A stretch of 64,000 nt of DNA from Hofstenia miamia (Eukaryota > Xenacoelomorpha > Acoela): the NCBI GenBank assembly GCA_004352715.1, contig SCFE01000018.1:2246675-2310674 (forward strand). Direction: 5' to 3'. Made by a program: the position numbers and the translations under genes. Of the stretch, positions 1 through 25,400 are shown in pieces. The notes under the pieces are model-generated. The model worked only from the letters and a program-made list of their open reading frames with translations, did no database searches and was not told the origin of the DNA. Positions within the stretch are counted from its first letter, which is position 1, and each line of letters starts with the position of its first letter.

Positions 1-2
1 GG

Positions 3-410
3 ACTCTTCAATGGAAGCTAGCAATGATTACAACACTAATTCTGTTTCTTGTGGCATGTACATTAGCCATAGGTTCAATGTACACTGTGATCATCTGGAA
101 AGTCATTTTTAAGTCTAGAAAAAAACAAAGTGGTATTTCAAAATCACAGCAGAGGGCCACAACTATTTGTATTATCTTAGTTGCGGAGTTTATAATTTGC
201 TCTTACCCCAATGCTGTATTTGCAACATTCTACCTACTCAACGATGTCCTAAATTTAAATTTTGGCCTAACTCCAGATTCAGCCATATACTTAGCTTCTG
301 TACAAATGGTTGGTGCATCATCTGTAATCAACCCAATAATCTACATCTCTTGTAATTCTCTTTTCCATTCTGCAGTGATAGCTCTTTATAGAAAGCATTT
401 GAGAAGTTAA
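3..410 (+). CDS. Class A GPCR, last exon (TM5-TM7), 5' part outside window
   Basis: The reading frame is open from base 3 to a TAA at 410, so this is the 3' exon of a gene that starts upstream of the window. It encodes a hydrophobic TM5 (LILFLVACTLAIG), a basic third intracellular loop (KSRKKQSG), a TM6 and a TM7. TM7 carries the class A signature NPIIY, followed by a helix-8-like segment and a very short tail ending LRS. TM6 reads CSYP, where most class A receptors have CWxP, so the tryptophan toggle is absent. The layout matches a rhodopsin-family receptor, probably a divergent or lineage-specific one; the ligand cannot be inferred. A poly(A) signal AATAAA follows at 746. A decayed copy of the TM7 end lies at 2371-2478. 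Confidence 0.8.
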   Translation, partial: TLQWKLAMITTLILFLVACTLAIGSMYTVIIWKVIFKSRKKQSGISKSQQRATTICIILVAEFIICSYPNAVFATFYLLNDVLNLNFGLTPDSAIYLASVQMVGASSVINPIIYISCNSLFHSAVIALYRKHLRS

Positions 411-593
411 ATAATTATATATTTTTGTTCAAAATTACTTTTCACAATTGAGAAAATGGGGGAAGTCATTTTGATATGACTATGTCTTCCTCTGACTTAT
501 TTTATGGCTAAATCATCTAATATGTTCAAACTACAATGCTATGTCATTTTACGAAATTCTGATAATTATAGATATTGAATTCCTTAAGATGTG

Positions 594-662
594 ATATATA
601 TATATATATATATACACATACATATATACATATATACATATATACATAGACATGTATATATA
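594..662. repeat. (TA)n / (CATATA)n microsatellite
   Basis: Alternating TA grading into CATATA repeats in the 3' flank of the GPCR exon. Low complexity, no coding meaning. Confidence 0.9.
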
Positions 663-745
663 TGGCACAAAATGAATTCATTAACTGTAAGTTTGTAAGA
701 ATGCTAGAATTTACAATTTTAATGTTTTAGTCATTGTAAATGAAT

Positions 746-751
746 AATAAA
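746..751 (+). promoter_or_regulatory. Candidate poly(A) signal of the GPCR gene
   Basis: AATAAA hexamer about 340 bases after the GPCR stop codon. The hexamer is common by chance in AT-rich DNA, so support is positional only. Confidence 0.35.
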
Positions 752-2370
752 ATTGTACAAGGCTGCTGTTCCACAATTTTCGTGTTTAGACAATATGATT
801 TTTAGGTCGCTCACGACACTGGCATAGCAAGTATTTCTTATTGGAGGGAGGGGGGGGGGCTGTTAAAAATATTTGAATTTAATCAGCAAGCACCATATGC
901 ATATTTTTAACCATAAAATTAAATTCACCCCAAATGGGATTTAAATGTTTATGAATATATAACTTTGGTCTAACTTTCATGCATCAATTTCAGTCAAATA
1001 TCTCTATCAGATGTCAGTATTTGCTTTAGTTAGTTTCCTAAAATTTTATATAAATCAAACAGCTCCTTATCAGTCAGAATCTTTGTATTGGGATCTATTA
1101 TATCATAATTTGTGCTTATTAATTGCAGTTTTAATAGTCTTGATTAACAGGTGAATGCAAACAAGAGGCCTGAAACGTGATGAAAAATTTTTACGGCATC
1201 TTAAATATTTTATCCCACACAATCAATTTGACTATTTCTAATCAAAATTATTAATCTCCATTCTCTACTTTATATACATCGACGTATTTTGGTGTTGATA
1301 GAAGATTAAGTTGATGTAATTGCAGTCAATAATTATCAATTGTCAGTGTGTGTTTGTGCAATCTATTTAATAGAAGTATTTATTACATTTTTTTATTGTT
1401 TTTCGATATAAGTTATTTTGTTTTTAGTAAATAGCTACATACATACAACAATTATGACAAGAATATACATATCCGAGCACCACCTACATTTTCAATCTGG
1501 ATTAAGATACATAATTTGATAATTATCAATTGTCATTTGATATTGATAATTTCTAGAAGGGAAATGTGGTAGATATCATTGAAAAGATGATACTTTGAAA
1601 AAATAAAATACTCCACACACAAGTTTGACGGCAAAAATCAAAATAGTTTGGACAAGTTGGGAGGCATGATACACTTCAAGTTTTTAGTGTGCCTAGCAAT
1701 TCTGTAATTAAATTTGGCACACAAATTTGTTCCTGTTCCATCCCCTTTATGGGTGTTATTTTTGTAAGTGTGAACTGCAAACACTGTGGTTAAACGTCAT
1801 TATCTTTAAAATGAATCTTACTTATTTTCTATGCATTTCAAAACTTGAATTTTATACAGAAGCCCCAGAATTATCTATTTTCATTAACGTGTAATTTATG
1901 AAGACTGGGGTAGCCAAGCCCATAGCTCACGATTGCCGTCAACGAATTCCCAAGTAGCTATTCTACATTTACATTTACACTGTGCATATTTTTAAATTGC
2001 GACTGAGTTGAAATTTCTTTGTGCATCCATTATATATCATAGTGCTGTCTTTAATCTAATGTGACTAAATTATCTCACCAGTAAAACATTTGATAAATCT
2101 CAATCACAGGTGCAATCGCACAACACAATTCATCCTGTTCCATACATACGTGAAAAAAAATAGAAACCCTGTCAACAAAGTACGTATGGTTAGAAGAGCA
2201 GCTTATGAGGTTCTTTATTGAAATCATAAAGTTGTTTGCTACTTTTTTGTGAGAAGTTGCGATTATGTATGAGTTTGCACCTGATTTGATTTGTAACACA
2301 TAAAGATGTGAAATACTGACAAAGCATAATACAGTAATCAGCATTTTAAAGATTTTTAAGGAGTGCTTGT
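752..2370. other. Intergenic AT-rich sequence
   Basis: No coding exon, RNA gene or recognisable transposon seen. It contains a short poly-G run near 846 and scattered poly-T runs. Confidence 0.5.
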
Positions 2371-2478
2371 GTGCAAATGGTTGGTGCTTCATTTTTTATC
2401 AACCGGATAATCTACATCCTTTGTAAATCAATTTTCCATTCCTTTGTAGTAAATCTATATGAACAACATTGTAAGTAA
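2371..2478 (+). pseudogene. Decayed duplicate of GPCR TM7 and C-terminus
   Basis: Thirty-five codons and a TAA stop align with the end of the GPCR exon at 1-410: both have QMVGAS, then an IN.IIYI core, IFHS/LFHS and a short tail. The key NPIIY motif reads NRIIY here, so the conserved TM7 proline is lost. Upstream in the same frame there is a stop within about 30 bases, and TM5 and TM6 are not found. This is best read as the remnant of a tandemly duplicated receptor gene. A live paralog with this as its last exon is less likely because the acceptor side is poor and the NP motif is broken. Confidence 0.6.
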
Positions 2479-2521
2479 TTATTTAAATGTATTCAAACTG
2501 AAGTTTTGAGATTATTAATTT

Positions 2522-2773
2522 ATGAAATCAATTGAAAATCTGAGAACAAAGACCAAGAGTTTTTACAATATTTTAAAAATTAAGAAGACCAAAACTAATA
2601 ATGAATTTTTCAGAAGATCCACACAGCTTTTTAATCGTTTGGAAAGTAAGTATGTAGGTGACTTATTGCTATTGTCGAAAAAGAATAATTTAAGCTATTG
2701 TAGGCATTTTTTGAGACTGAATTTGACATTCAACGCTCTAAATACACTCAGTGACATCCCATTTACAGTTTAA
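2522..2773 (+). other. Orphan 83-codon ORF followed by (ATT)n tail
   Basis: An open frame rich in Lys, Asn and Leu ends in TAA, with AATAAA and an (ATT)n run (about 2781-2799) directly behind it. No domain is recognisable. The arrangement of ORF end, poly(A) signal and short tandem tail could be the 3' end of a non-LTR element, but nothing in the peptide proves it. Confidence 0.2.
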
Positions 2774-3000
2774 TAAAGTCTATTATTATTATTATTATAT
2801 ACTTAAGCTTTGTACCACTGTTCACTTTCAAATTTCGTTATTGAAGTAACTGCCCAGCCGAGCGGTGCAAAACTGAGACGAAAAGTCTATCGCAGTTAAC
2901 TAATTAGAATAAAGAATTTCATTAAACTAAGACATTGAATACCGATTTTGCATCAAACAATTGCTAATAAATAAAAAATACAAAAATGCTGTTGTAGAAT

Positions 3001-15871
<12,871 letters not shown>

Positions 15872-16297
15872 TACTGTGAAACATTAATGTTTACAACTCA
15901 AAGGCATTTAGATATTTATAAAATGTCATTAAAGCAACATCAATACATTTATGAAAAGTCATCTTGATAAATCCAATGAAAATACACATATTCAGACCAC
16001 ATTAATTTTTTGGATGTCTGCAATATTCAGACAAATGTTTGCAAGGTATTAAAAATATGTACTCACGCACATATATCTACTTATTTTCACACCACAGATT
16101 ATAACCTGAATAATATTCTTTGTTTAGACTTTGATCATTGCTATAAATATCCAAGCAAGCAATATTTTTTGATTGGATTAAAACAAATTTGGTTTTCTGA
16201 TCAATCCGTTTTTGTGAGTTTTGATCTTCTGCAAGCTATTTATGTTCAGTTTGGCTTCCAAACAATGTCTTGTTTATGGTTTATTAAGAACGTTTGC

Positions 16298-16303
<6 letters not shown>

Positions 16304-16368
<65 letters not shown>
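16304..16368. repeat. (TA)n microsatellite
   Basis: About 65 bases of TA directly abutting a Tc1-like terminal sequence. Confidence 0.9.
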
Positions 16369-16369
<1 letters not shown>

Positions 16370-17030
16370 TCATGGCCAAAAAATTCCAACACTGAAAATT
16401 TTCAATGGATTTTTGACAATTGCATTAATTACATTCACGTATAAGGAAAAATAGTTGTGCAGTTAAAGTTCATGCATATTTCACACCTCTATTTGCATTC
16501 TAACCAATAAGAACTCATTTTAAGCATGCAAAATAATTTATTATCGAAATGGTACGAAATTACGAAAAAATAACTGTATGATAACTTTGCTTGGACAGAA
16601 AATATTGCAAGTACTGGAAAGCAATACAAGGCGAAAAGTTATTAAATAAATGTCCTTGAATGGAAATACAACAAAAGAAGGTGGTTAATAAGAAATTGTA
16701 CTTCAATATGACACAACTGCCTGACAACTTCTTCAGTAACTTTCAAAACGATTTTGGAGTATTTCTAGTGTAATGAGATCCCATTAATCCAGAATGGCCT
16801 GGCAAAATTATCTGATGTTTTGGACTTGGGATTGACGGTCCTCTACCAATCATTTCCCCAGCCTGCTCAATACATTTAAATCTGGCGAGTACGCACTCCC
16901 GATCATACATAGCACACCATGCTGTTCGAGGGCTTCCTGCGCAACTCTAGAGCTGTGTACTGGTGCATTGTCTGTACATTCTATATTTAGTGTAGTTGAA
17001 TTGAATGTACATTTATTTACCGGCATATTT
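16369..17030 (-). mobile_element. Tc1-like transposon remnant (3' half)
   Basis: It begins at a TA with the tip CTCATGGCCAAAAAATTCC. The minus strand encodes a decayed transposase: DNAPVHSSRVAQEALEQHG holds the second catalytic Asp, followed by YSPDLNVL where SPDLNPIE is usual, and an eroded C-terminal ILQNRFESY region. The opposite end is missing, cut near the (TA)n tract at 17110. It is a different Tc1 lineage from the elements at 11597 and 51054. Confidence 0.8.
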
Positions 17031-17105
17031 TGTGTACTGGTGATAATAGATAGCACATCGAAATCGATTTTATAGACTTCCGTCATATTCAAAAAACATA
17101 TATAC

Positions 17106-17109
<4 letters not shown>

Positions 17110-17194
<85 letters not shown>
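17110..17194. repeat. (TA)n microsatellite
   Basis: TA alternation with a single TACATA interruption. Confidence 0.9.
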
Positions 17195-17197
<3 letters not shown>

Positions 17198-17199
17198 CA

Positions 17200-18470
17200 G
17201 TTTACAGTAGAAGATGAACAAAATCACAAGGTTAATTTTCTAGATGTAACAAATTTGAAACTTTAAACCAAAACTACTAAGAAACAAAGATGTATCGCAA
17301 ACAATCAAATAGCACTTTATACATCTCTTATCAATATTTTTGAGACCCAAATTGCAAGATAAACACAATTAAGTGCTCATTAAATCGCATTATTAAAATA
17401 TCTTCAATTTTACATAACATGATTAAATCAATGTCCAAATTGTACGAAATGTTAGAATAGAACTTGTTGACCAAGCTTTCATTTCAAAATCTATTTAATG
17501 CAGCCAAGATAAAATAGCAATATTTTGGAAACTACCACATGTTGAAAATCAACAAAACCTTTTAAAAGCACGATTTTAATTTAAAATCATTAAAATTAAC
17601 TAAGCAAGCACCAATTCTACAATCAAAGAAAACATTTAGTTATTATAAAAACAAAGATTCAATCGAAAAAAATGTTAGTTTTATAAATATGGTTGTGAAG
17701 AAGGGAATTTCTTACATCGGGGAAACTAAGCACCACTTTGTAACTATAGGATCAATGAACACCTCTCTAATGTCAATATATACTTCTTTATTTTGCTGCT
17801 ATTCAACAAAATTTTTAATAATTTTTTATAAATTTCGAATTCGGATGCAATTCACGCTCCTTATATTTTAATTTTTTCAACAATTTACTTCTAATTCATA
17901 TTTAAAATAACACATAATGTGGAATGAAAAGGTTCCCCATACCCATACCCAGCTACACGTGATAATAAATATATGCACCCGTCCGTACCTGCGGCCAGTG
18001 TCTCATCACAAAAAAACAGATATGTCTAACAACAGCCCAAGTGTAGTTAAGTTCGCTGTGCCCATAACATGCTACTCAAACATTAGATTCTGAAAGCAAA
18101 GAGTTCGCTCATAGAATTACACACTTTAGCTTGTAAGCTATTGAATTAACTATTCATAAATGCCAATTGCTTAACAAGCTTAAGAGCATTCAATGAAAGA
18201 TTATTTGTGGCCTCGTTTTATGGTAAGCATACGCTACTATACGCTCTCTATCTACATTTATCATTACTATATTTTACTTAAAATTGATATTATTTGCAAA
18301 TTGTGAAATAACAATTAATGAGCAAGCTTAAACAACGACATTATTCGAATACTTAATTTTTAAATCTAAAAATTTCAATCTAAGAAATAAATAAAATCAT
18401 TAAATTTTACTGGAATATTATATTTGTGTAGCTATATTAATTTACATGTATCATCTGATAATAAATGCAA
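17200..18470. other. Intergenic AT-rich sequence
   Basis: No exon recognised. A CCCATACCC/GTACCTGCGG patch near 17935-18000 belongs to the dispersed CCCGACC-like repeat pieces. Confidence 0.4.
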
Positions 18471-18473
18471 TAT

Positions 18474-18795
18474 CAGTTAACTTTCTTCACAATAATTATT
18501 AAAAATTAAAAACTTTTTTGTAATGTCATATTGTTATATATATATANNNNNNNNNNNNNNNNNNNNNNNNNNNNNNNNNNNNNNNNNNNNNNNNNNNNNN
18601 NNNNNNNNNNNNNNNNNNNNNNNNNNNNNNNNNNNNNNNNNNNNNNNNNNNNNNNNNNNNNNNNNNNNNNNNNNNNNNNNNNNNNNNNNNNNNNNNNNNN
18701 NNNNNNNNNNNNNNNNNNNNNNNNNNNNNNNNNTCAGTTAACTTTCTTCACAATAATTATTAAAAATTAAAAACTTTTTTGTAATGTCATATTGT

Positions 18796-18828
<33 letters not shown>
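18474..18828. repeat. 64-bp direct repeat flanking a 187-base gap, plus (TA)n
   Basis: The bases at 18474-18537 recur at 18734-18797 with no difference seen, either side of N 18547-18733. This is an assembler gap-edge duplication or a short tandem repeat. A (TA)n run follows to 18828. Confidence 0.8.
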
Positions 18829-18834
<6 letters not shown>

Positions 18835-19313
18835 ATGCTGAAATAATGAAAATTACTGTTTTAATGTTTAAACTATATATACATGCATTTTATGGTATTC
18901 TACTTAAATCAGTTACTGAAATAAAATTTTAAATTAATGAATTATAGTCATCTATGAAACTATCCTGTCCCATATAATTTAATAATCTCATTTCCATGTG
19001 GAATTAATCATAATTGAGGAAACTGGGACCAGAAATTTTTGAAATTTGTTAATAGTTCTTTTAAATTTGAGATATTGCTAGTGGGATTGGGAATGGGATG
19101 GCATCGGGAGCTAATTGGGTTAATATTGAAAATAATTCAGCAAAATCTGTCCTTACATAACTTCACTATGGAATAGATCAGTGTTGCACATAGGGAAATT
19201 CAATTGTTCTAGAACTGTATATTCATTTTGGTCTCCTAGATTTGTCTGTCTCACCAATTAAGCCACATTCTTAATCTTGTTAACAACTGTACTGAGTTAA
19301 TTACTTCTGTCAA

Positions 19314-19496
19314 ATGCACGTAAATAGATCTTGGTGTTGTTTGGTGATTAAGCAAAATTTGTTGAATGGAGTGCTCAATAGAGCGCATATTATAGATTTT
19401 CCAGCACCTGCCATTCGTAGTGCAAAGCTAATGAGTGAAGTTACAGAATTATGTTTCTATAAATTACCAATAGCAAGACGTGCTTCATCCATTAAT
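19314..19496 (+). CDS. Unrecognised gene, exon 1
   Basis: ATG at 19314 with an in-frame stop upstream (19293); ends AATT AAT|GTAAGC-type donor, phase 0. Contains FPAPAIRSAKLMSEV and FYKLPIARRASSIN. A possible acceptor at 19395 (ATTATAG) would make this an internal exon. Confidence 0.6.
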
Positions 19497-22400
19497 GTAA
19501 GCTTTCAATAAATTAATACCTATTGTGTATTTATAACAAGCATATTTTGGATCAATATCAGTGTAGCCCTTATTTACTTTAACATAGCAGTGGGTCTCGG
19601 TCCATAATAACTTCCATTAATGTATTGAGATTCGATTTTCAAGGAGGTTATCACACTGATAGTGTTAGGCCAGCCTATATTTAAATAGATCCTAGTACTA
19701 TTTAACTAATATTTTCAAGTTCTAGTGTGGCCAGATCAATATTATTAATTTCTTAGGGTGAAAGAGCGGCAACATTTTATGGAGCTAAAATACCAAAAAA
19801 CTCATCATCAAACTATGAACCAGGTGTCAAGGTTTGTATACATTTCATATTTTAAGTAGTACTATGGAGCATACCGAAAACACATCTAAACTGCGATTTC
19901 ACACTAAGCCGAACCGAAAAAAATAAAAGCTTAGTTTTCAGGATAAGCAGTCGCCTATAATTTTATTATGAACATTTAGAAGAGGCTAGATGAAATGCCA
20001 AACAAATGCATATTAAATCATGTATGATGGTTTTGAAAAAAATTGACATGATCGTGATTAATGCCCCTTATATTTTGAGTGAAAGCTTCTAGTAAACAGT
20101 TGCATTTAATTTGAACACTATTCGGTGATGGGTTGTAGTTTGAAAATGATACGTCCTACAACCTGATTTGGCCGGAACAAAGCTTGTTTTCACTGGTAAG
20201 ATTCTTTAATAGATCTGGTCCACTTCTTTTAGTTCATAAATAAAATAATATAATAATTTTCGTTTGCAGCAGATGAAATTTTAGACCGCCTTTTTGGAGA
20301 TCCCTTGGTGCTATGGGATATGGAGTTACCAGTTCAATAGGACTGGAATTTGATCTTAATATTTCAGTTGGAGAGAAGTCGTAATTGTAAATAATGGGAC
20401 TAAAGACCAATTTATTTTGCCGAATTTTGTACTGCAAGACCAGAATATTTATTTGATGTTGTAGTAGGACGACACTTGAGAAAGCAAAATGGGACCTCTT
20501 AGGACTGGAATTTTAATGTAATAGAACCAACGACAAAGAATTCGACTTATCAAAAACCTACTCTCGTTTACTTTTGATTAATCGCTGTTAATATTTCCCT
20601 TATTAATAATATAAACAGCAATAATATCTGGTTATTTCTTATTTAGGAAAATTATTCCATAAATTCGGCAAGAAACAGAGGTTTTTCACCCCTACCCATC
20701 AGAGTAAGTTTTTTATTATTTAAGATAACACAAAACTTTTTATTTAGCATTCTAATGCAAGACCCAAAGTCGGTTCAAGTAGAGTGGGAAAACATGCCAC
20801 TTATATGAAGTTCATGAGAATCACGCCAGAACTTGCTGCCTTAAATGCGATAATTGGGTAAGATTTCCATTTTTATAATATATATGTGTTAAATTTTGGC
20901 TAGGCACAAAATTTACCCAGACTTATGTGTTCTACTTAAACTATTTTAAATGTTATGATTTTTTATTCTAGTATCATCTATGTGTGAGCAAATTCATTTG
21001 ATAACATGATAAAATTTAGTAATTCTAAAGATATAAACAGTTTGCTGACTTCAGAAAGTATTGGTGATAATAGTCAAATCACAAGCAATAGCTCACGACC
21101 CGAATCTGCAGTAAGTAAGCTCACAATCTCATCAGAAAGCCTAACATCAGCAAGATCTGCGCACGTGCACACCAAGAAAATGGAAGACATATACAGAGTT
21201 TACAAGGTTTGTTTTCCAAAAGTCTTTTGCTCGATAAGTACCTTCATTAAGCCAAATTTTCTTGTCATGGATTTATATAGTGCGTCAATATTTGATCGTT
21301 TAATTTCACTGTTTAGTTAGACCACTAGTGGTTATGAAGTGTATATTTCGTAATTTTAAGCACTGATTCGGTAAATTTTTCGGCTTCATTAAAATGGCCA
21401 AATCTGGGCAATACGTTCGCATCCAGTTAGTGGTATAGGAATCAAGGTTGGTGACTAACTATGAACTAAAATTGGGCCATTTTGCTTTAACTAGGGAGGG
21501 ATGTAGAAAAAATCTCTTTTCTACCCTCCTAAAATTTGGAAAAAGTTCCAAATGGTGGGCAACAATTAAAATTTGTTATCAATCATGCAGAACTCCCTGT
21601 ACATACCCTTTGAAATATTAAAGTTCCATAAATGTTTAAATTCACCTAGATTAATATCATTATTAAGTTTTCACATATGCTGATTTGATAAAAATTAATG
21701 AAAATTAAAAGTTACTCTGTAAAAAGAATAAATTATCATTCAGAAGTTTTTGTATGATTTGATCAGATAGGAATTTACATAGATTTTCTTATTTAACAAA
21801 GATACTTCAAGATGTCGAAAAAGAAGGATTTCAAGTACTTACAACTATAAAATGAATGGTGATGAAAGGTTTTTTGAAAGCAAAAATTCCAGTTTCTTTT
21901 GAGGTGTAGGTTTCAATCAAATTGTCTTCAATTATATTAACATTTATTCATTGCCTTAATTAATCTCGAGTTAATAGAGAATAATTGGATTTCAAAAGTT
22001 GAAGATGTAATGAAACATGTTTCAATTACTTAAGTAAAAGCATCAAGGTATTTTAGAGTTAGTGAGGTAACGCTTGAGAAATGGAATGAAAGAGATTTTA
22101 TCAAAGATTTTAACAGTTAGATTAAAAAAATTTGGATGTAGAAGAAGTACAAAAAGCTGTGTGATATTCAATATGTGGGACAAAAAAACTGAATATAATC
22201 CCAATGCAAAGATAAGGAGGGTGACTGCAAAGTTGCAATTTGAAAAATCAGCTGTGGGAACAAAGATTTGTAATTTTTTTCTTATAAAATTAATATTGAA
22301 CAGCAGTTTGTACCTGAAAATTCTCCTTTAAGATGGAATTTCTGAAAACCTATTCAAATTTTTTACAGTCTCCTTGGCTCCAAACTTTAAATCTTTATCT

Positions 22401-25400
22401 TTTTCTTTGGTTCTATTTTTAAGAAGAACTTTTGCATGTAAAACCACAAAAGGTCAAAAGACTGCTGTCTGAAAAACTTTGTAGCTGTTATTGATTAAAA
22501 ACCTTAAATGCCTTTGTTGATAAGTTTTCTGCCTTACTTAATAAGTGTATCAGATTTCAAGGTGAACATTTTGAATTAGAATTGTTAGATAAATAAAATA
22601 TTACGTTTTCAATTCTCGTAATTTTAATTTTACCATTCCATTTGATACATATAATTAATGAGCTATAGCCGTTTAAATTCCTAAATATTTTAGGACACAC
22701 TGTATTTGAAGACATAATACCATAATTGTGATATGTTAGAATTCTTTTAAGCTAAAGCCTAGTTTCTATGGCCATGATACGTAAGACTAAACCATGGTGA
22801 TTAGAGAATGACCCATCTACATTAGTCATATTTAGATTTTAAATTTTTACAATACTTGCACTCTAGGAAGCGATATTGTTCACCCTGAAAGAGATAGATT
22901 GTTATTTGACTGAATAACAAACTTATACATACAGCATTTTCTAAGTGAGCTTTAACAATGAAGTGTTATTTAAAAGCCAAACATTTGTGCTGATCAAATG
23001 TTAGAGAACTATCAGGTTGTCAATATCAGTCTTGTTGTGTTCGGTGACGGAAATTTCAGTGTTCTCATCAGAATCTGATTTTTCGTTCTCATTCATCAGG
23101 AATAATATGTTCCTTGGCAGGATATCGTCTTCAATGATATAGATCCTTTATAGAATGATCAAGGATGCCTGAATTATTTATATAATTTATGTAATGAATG
23201 ATATTCTCAATCGCCAAAAGCTGACATTTNNNNNNNNNNNNNGCAGGATATCGTCTTCAATGATATAGATCCTTTATAGAATGATCAAGGATGCCTGAAT
23301 TATTTATATAATTTATGTAATGAATGATATTCTCAATCGCCAAAAGCTGACATTTGGCAATTCATCAATATTTCTGTCAAGATCTTCAGCACCAGTAAGA
23401 TATTCAGTGACGCCACTGAAGCAAATGTTAGTTCGCGTAATTAAACTTGTTTAATTGCAAAGCAATATAATAAAATTACTTGAAGTGGGTCGTAAACGTT
23501 AAAACTGCCTATTGTATGTCTAGTATAACAAAGTCAAGAGCAATATAAATTCAAGCAAGTATGCATTTAAAGCTAATGGCAAATGGTGAAAATGTCATAA
23601 AACAGTCAACATTGATTACCAAAGGAAAAGTAATTTGACTATTTAAAACTGCCTGGAGCAGAAAACGACCTCACTATTGAAACTAAGTAGCTAAGTTTGA
23701 TAAATGGTGGACACTTGTGGGAGGATAAACGAATTGGGCATATTTTTTTAAAAAGGCACTCGACTGAACTACCACCTTGTGCAATTATAATTATTCAATC
23801 CATGCTATTATTTTGTGTCACTTAAACTACACCAGTATATTATTTATTGCTTGAACAGCGTATTTTACAAAAATATTGACTTACAATTAAAATGGCCATA
23901 ATCTATCTAAAAAAAAACTCTTCTAAAACTAAGCATTTTAGGTTGACTCGTTTTCTAAAACAGCTCCATGTTTACTTTCTTCATGGTCATAAAAATCTAC
24001 TAATTATAATATAATTTTAGACACTGGGTTTAACACATAAAAAACCCAGAGCAAAACTATTTATATGTGTATGTCCAAAAAGTGTTAAGTGAATCATTTC
24101 TTAGTTTCGCTATTTGAAACTGGAATTGAATACTTAAGGAAATCAAGATCATTAAAAAATTGTATTGTAAGGTTCTACGTAAAATTATATTTTTGAAAAA
24201 TAATAGTTAGAATTCCAATTCTACAACAATTGCAATATAAAAACTCATAATTGAGGTAGTCTGAAATATTTTTTATGCTGTTCAGGTAATTATGAGTTAC
24301 AATTATCTGAATTTCTTATCTTATCTTATATTACAAAAATTATTTAAAATTTTAATTTGATTTGTGTGTATGTAAGAAATTGCACATGTTTTTATACTTT
24401 GGAACAGATTTTCCAAGGTTGATAAATTAATTTAAGCAAGGAAAAAAATGTAACACACACAATCTTCAGATGATATGGATAGATGGTATGTACATTGCTT
24501 CAATAATGGAAATTGCATTGTTCCCTAACATTCTAACATTTCATATGCTCCTACATAAATCCAGAGAGGTATACCTGCATGTTTCCAATTTTTTTTTAAA
24601 TTTCAACTTTTTGACTATATCGTTAAACTGTACAAATTTATTACATCTAAAGCAGAGTTGGAACCGAATGGACATTGCCCGGCCCAGCCGGTTTTTCGAA
24701 GATGGCATGCTGGCTTAGAATAATTACTAAGGCCTGCGAAAATATACCGGGCTAATCCTGCCGAATTTTTGTCAGAAAATATGAAAAATTGGTCAAGACC
24801 AAAGTCAAGACGACAAAGCCCAATAAGTTAATTTTGTAGGGAGTTTTTCAAACATTTTGAAAAATGAAGCAAAACATCACTTGCAGGTTGTAAGGCTGTA
24901 TTTTTGTAACCTATTGTGTGCAAGTGTGTGTGTCCGCTATGTGTATATGTAAACCTCATTGCATGTAGATTGAGTTCGACTGACTTTCACAACTCAGTCT
25001 CTTACGAATCATTTTAGAGAAGCTGTCACTAATAGATAGTTCTTCCGTATTAAAAGAGGCTTTTTCTAATTGTCAATAGTCATAATATTTTCTATTATTT
25101 TATATTTTTTATATTTTTTTATATATATTTGGATTTACAACTTTTGTTGAATATACTACTTTGCGTCTTTTTCAATGTTCCTTTAATGAGGCTATATGAG
25201 AATGCAAATTTACATTTTTGCCGAAGCTCAAACCGGCCAGAACCGGCAGATCCGACTAAGTCATTGAACGGCCGCATGCCGAGCCGGGCCTAATTATTTC
25301 CCGCCGGTTCTAAATATGATCTTAAAGTTGTGGCCATAATTCAGTGTTCACCTAAAAAGTCTCTAAATAATAACAGATATTTAACAAGTGTGTGTCTATG

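Noticed and set aside
2850-2890. tRNA-like A-box (GCCGAGCGGTGCAAA), possible SINE or tRNA gene
   Set aside because: No B-box, acceptor stem or cloverleaf can be drawn around it.
22074-22331. 85-codon plus-strand ORF in intron 5 of the unrecognised gene
   Set aside because: No motif, no splice context, composition like the surrounding intron.
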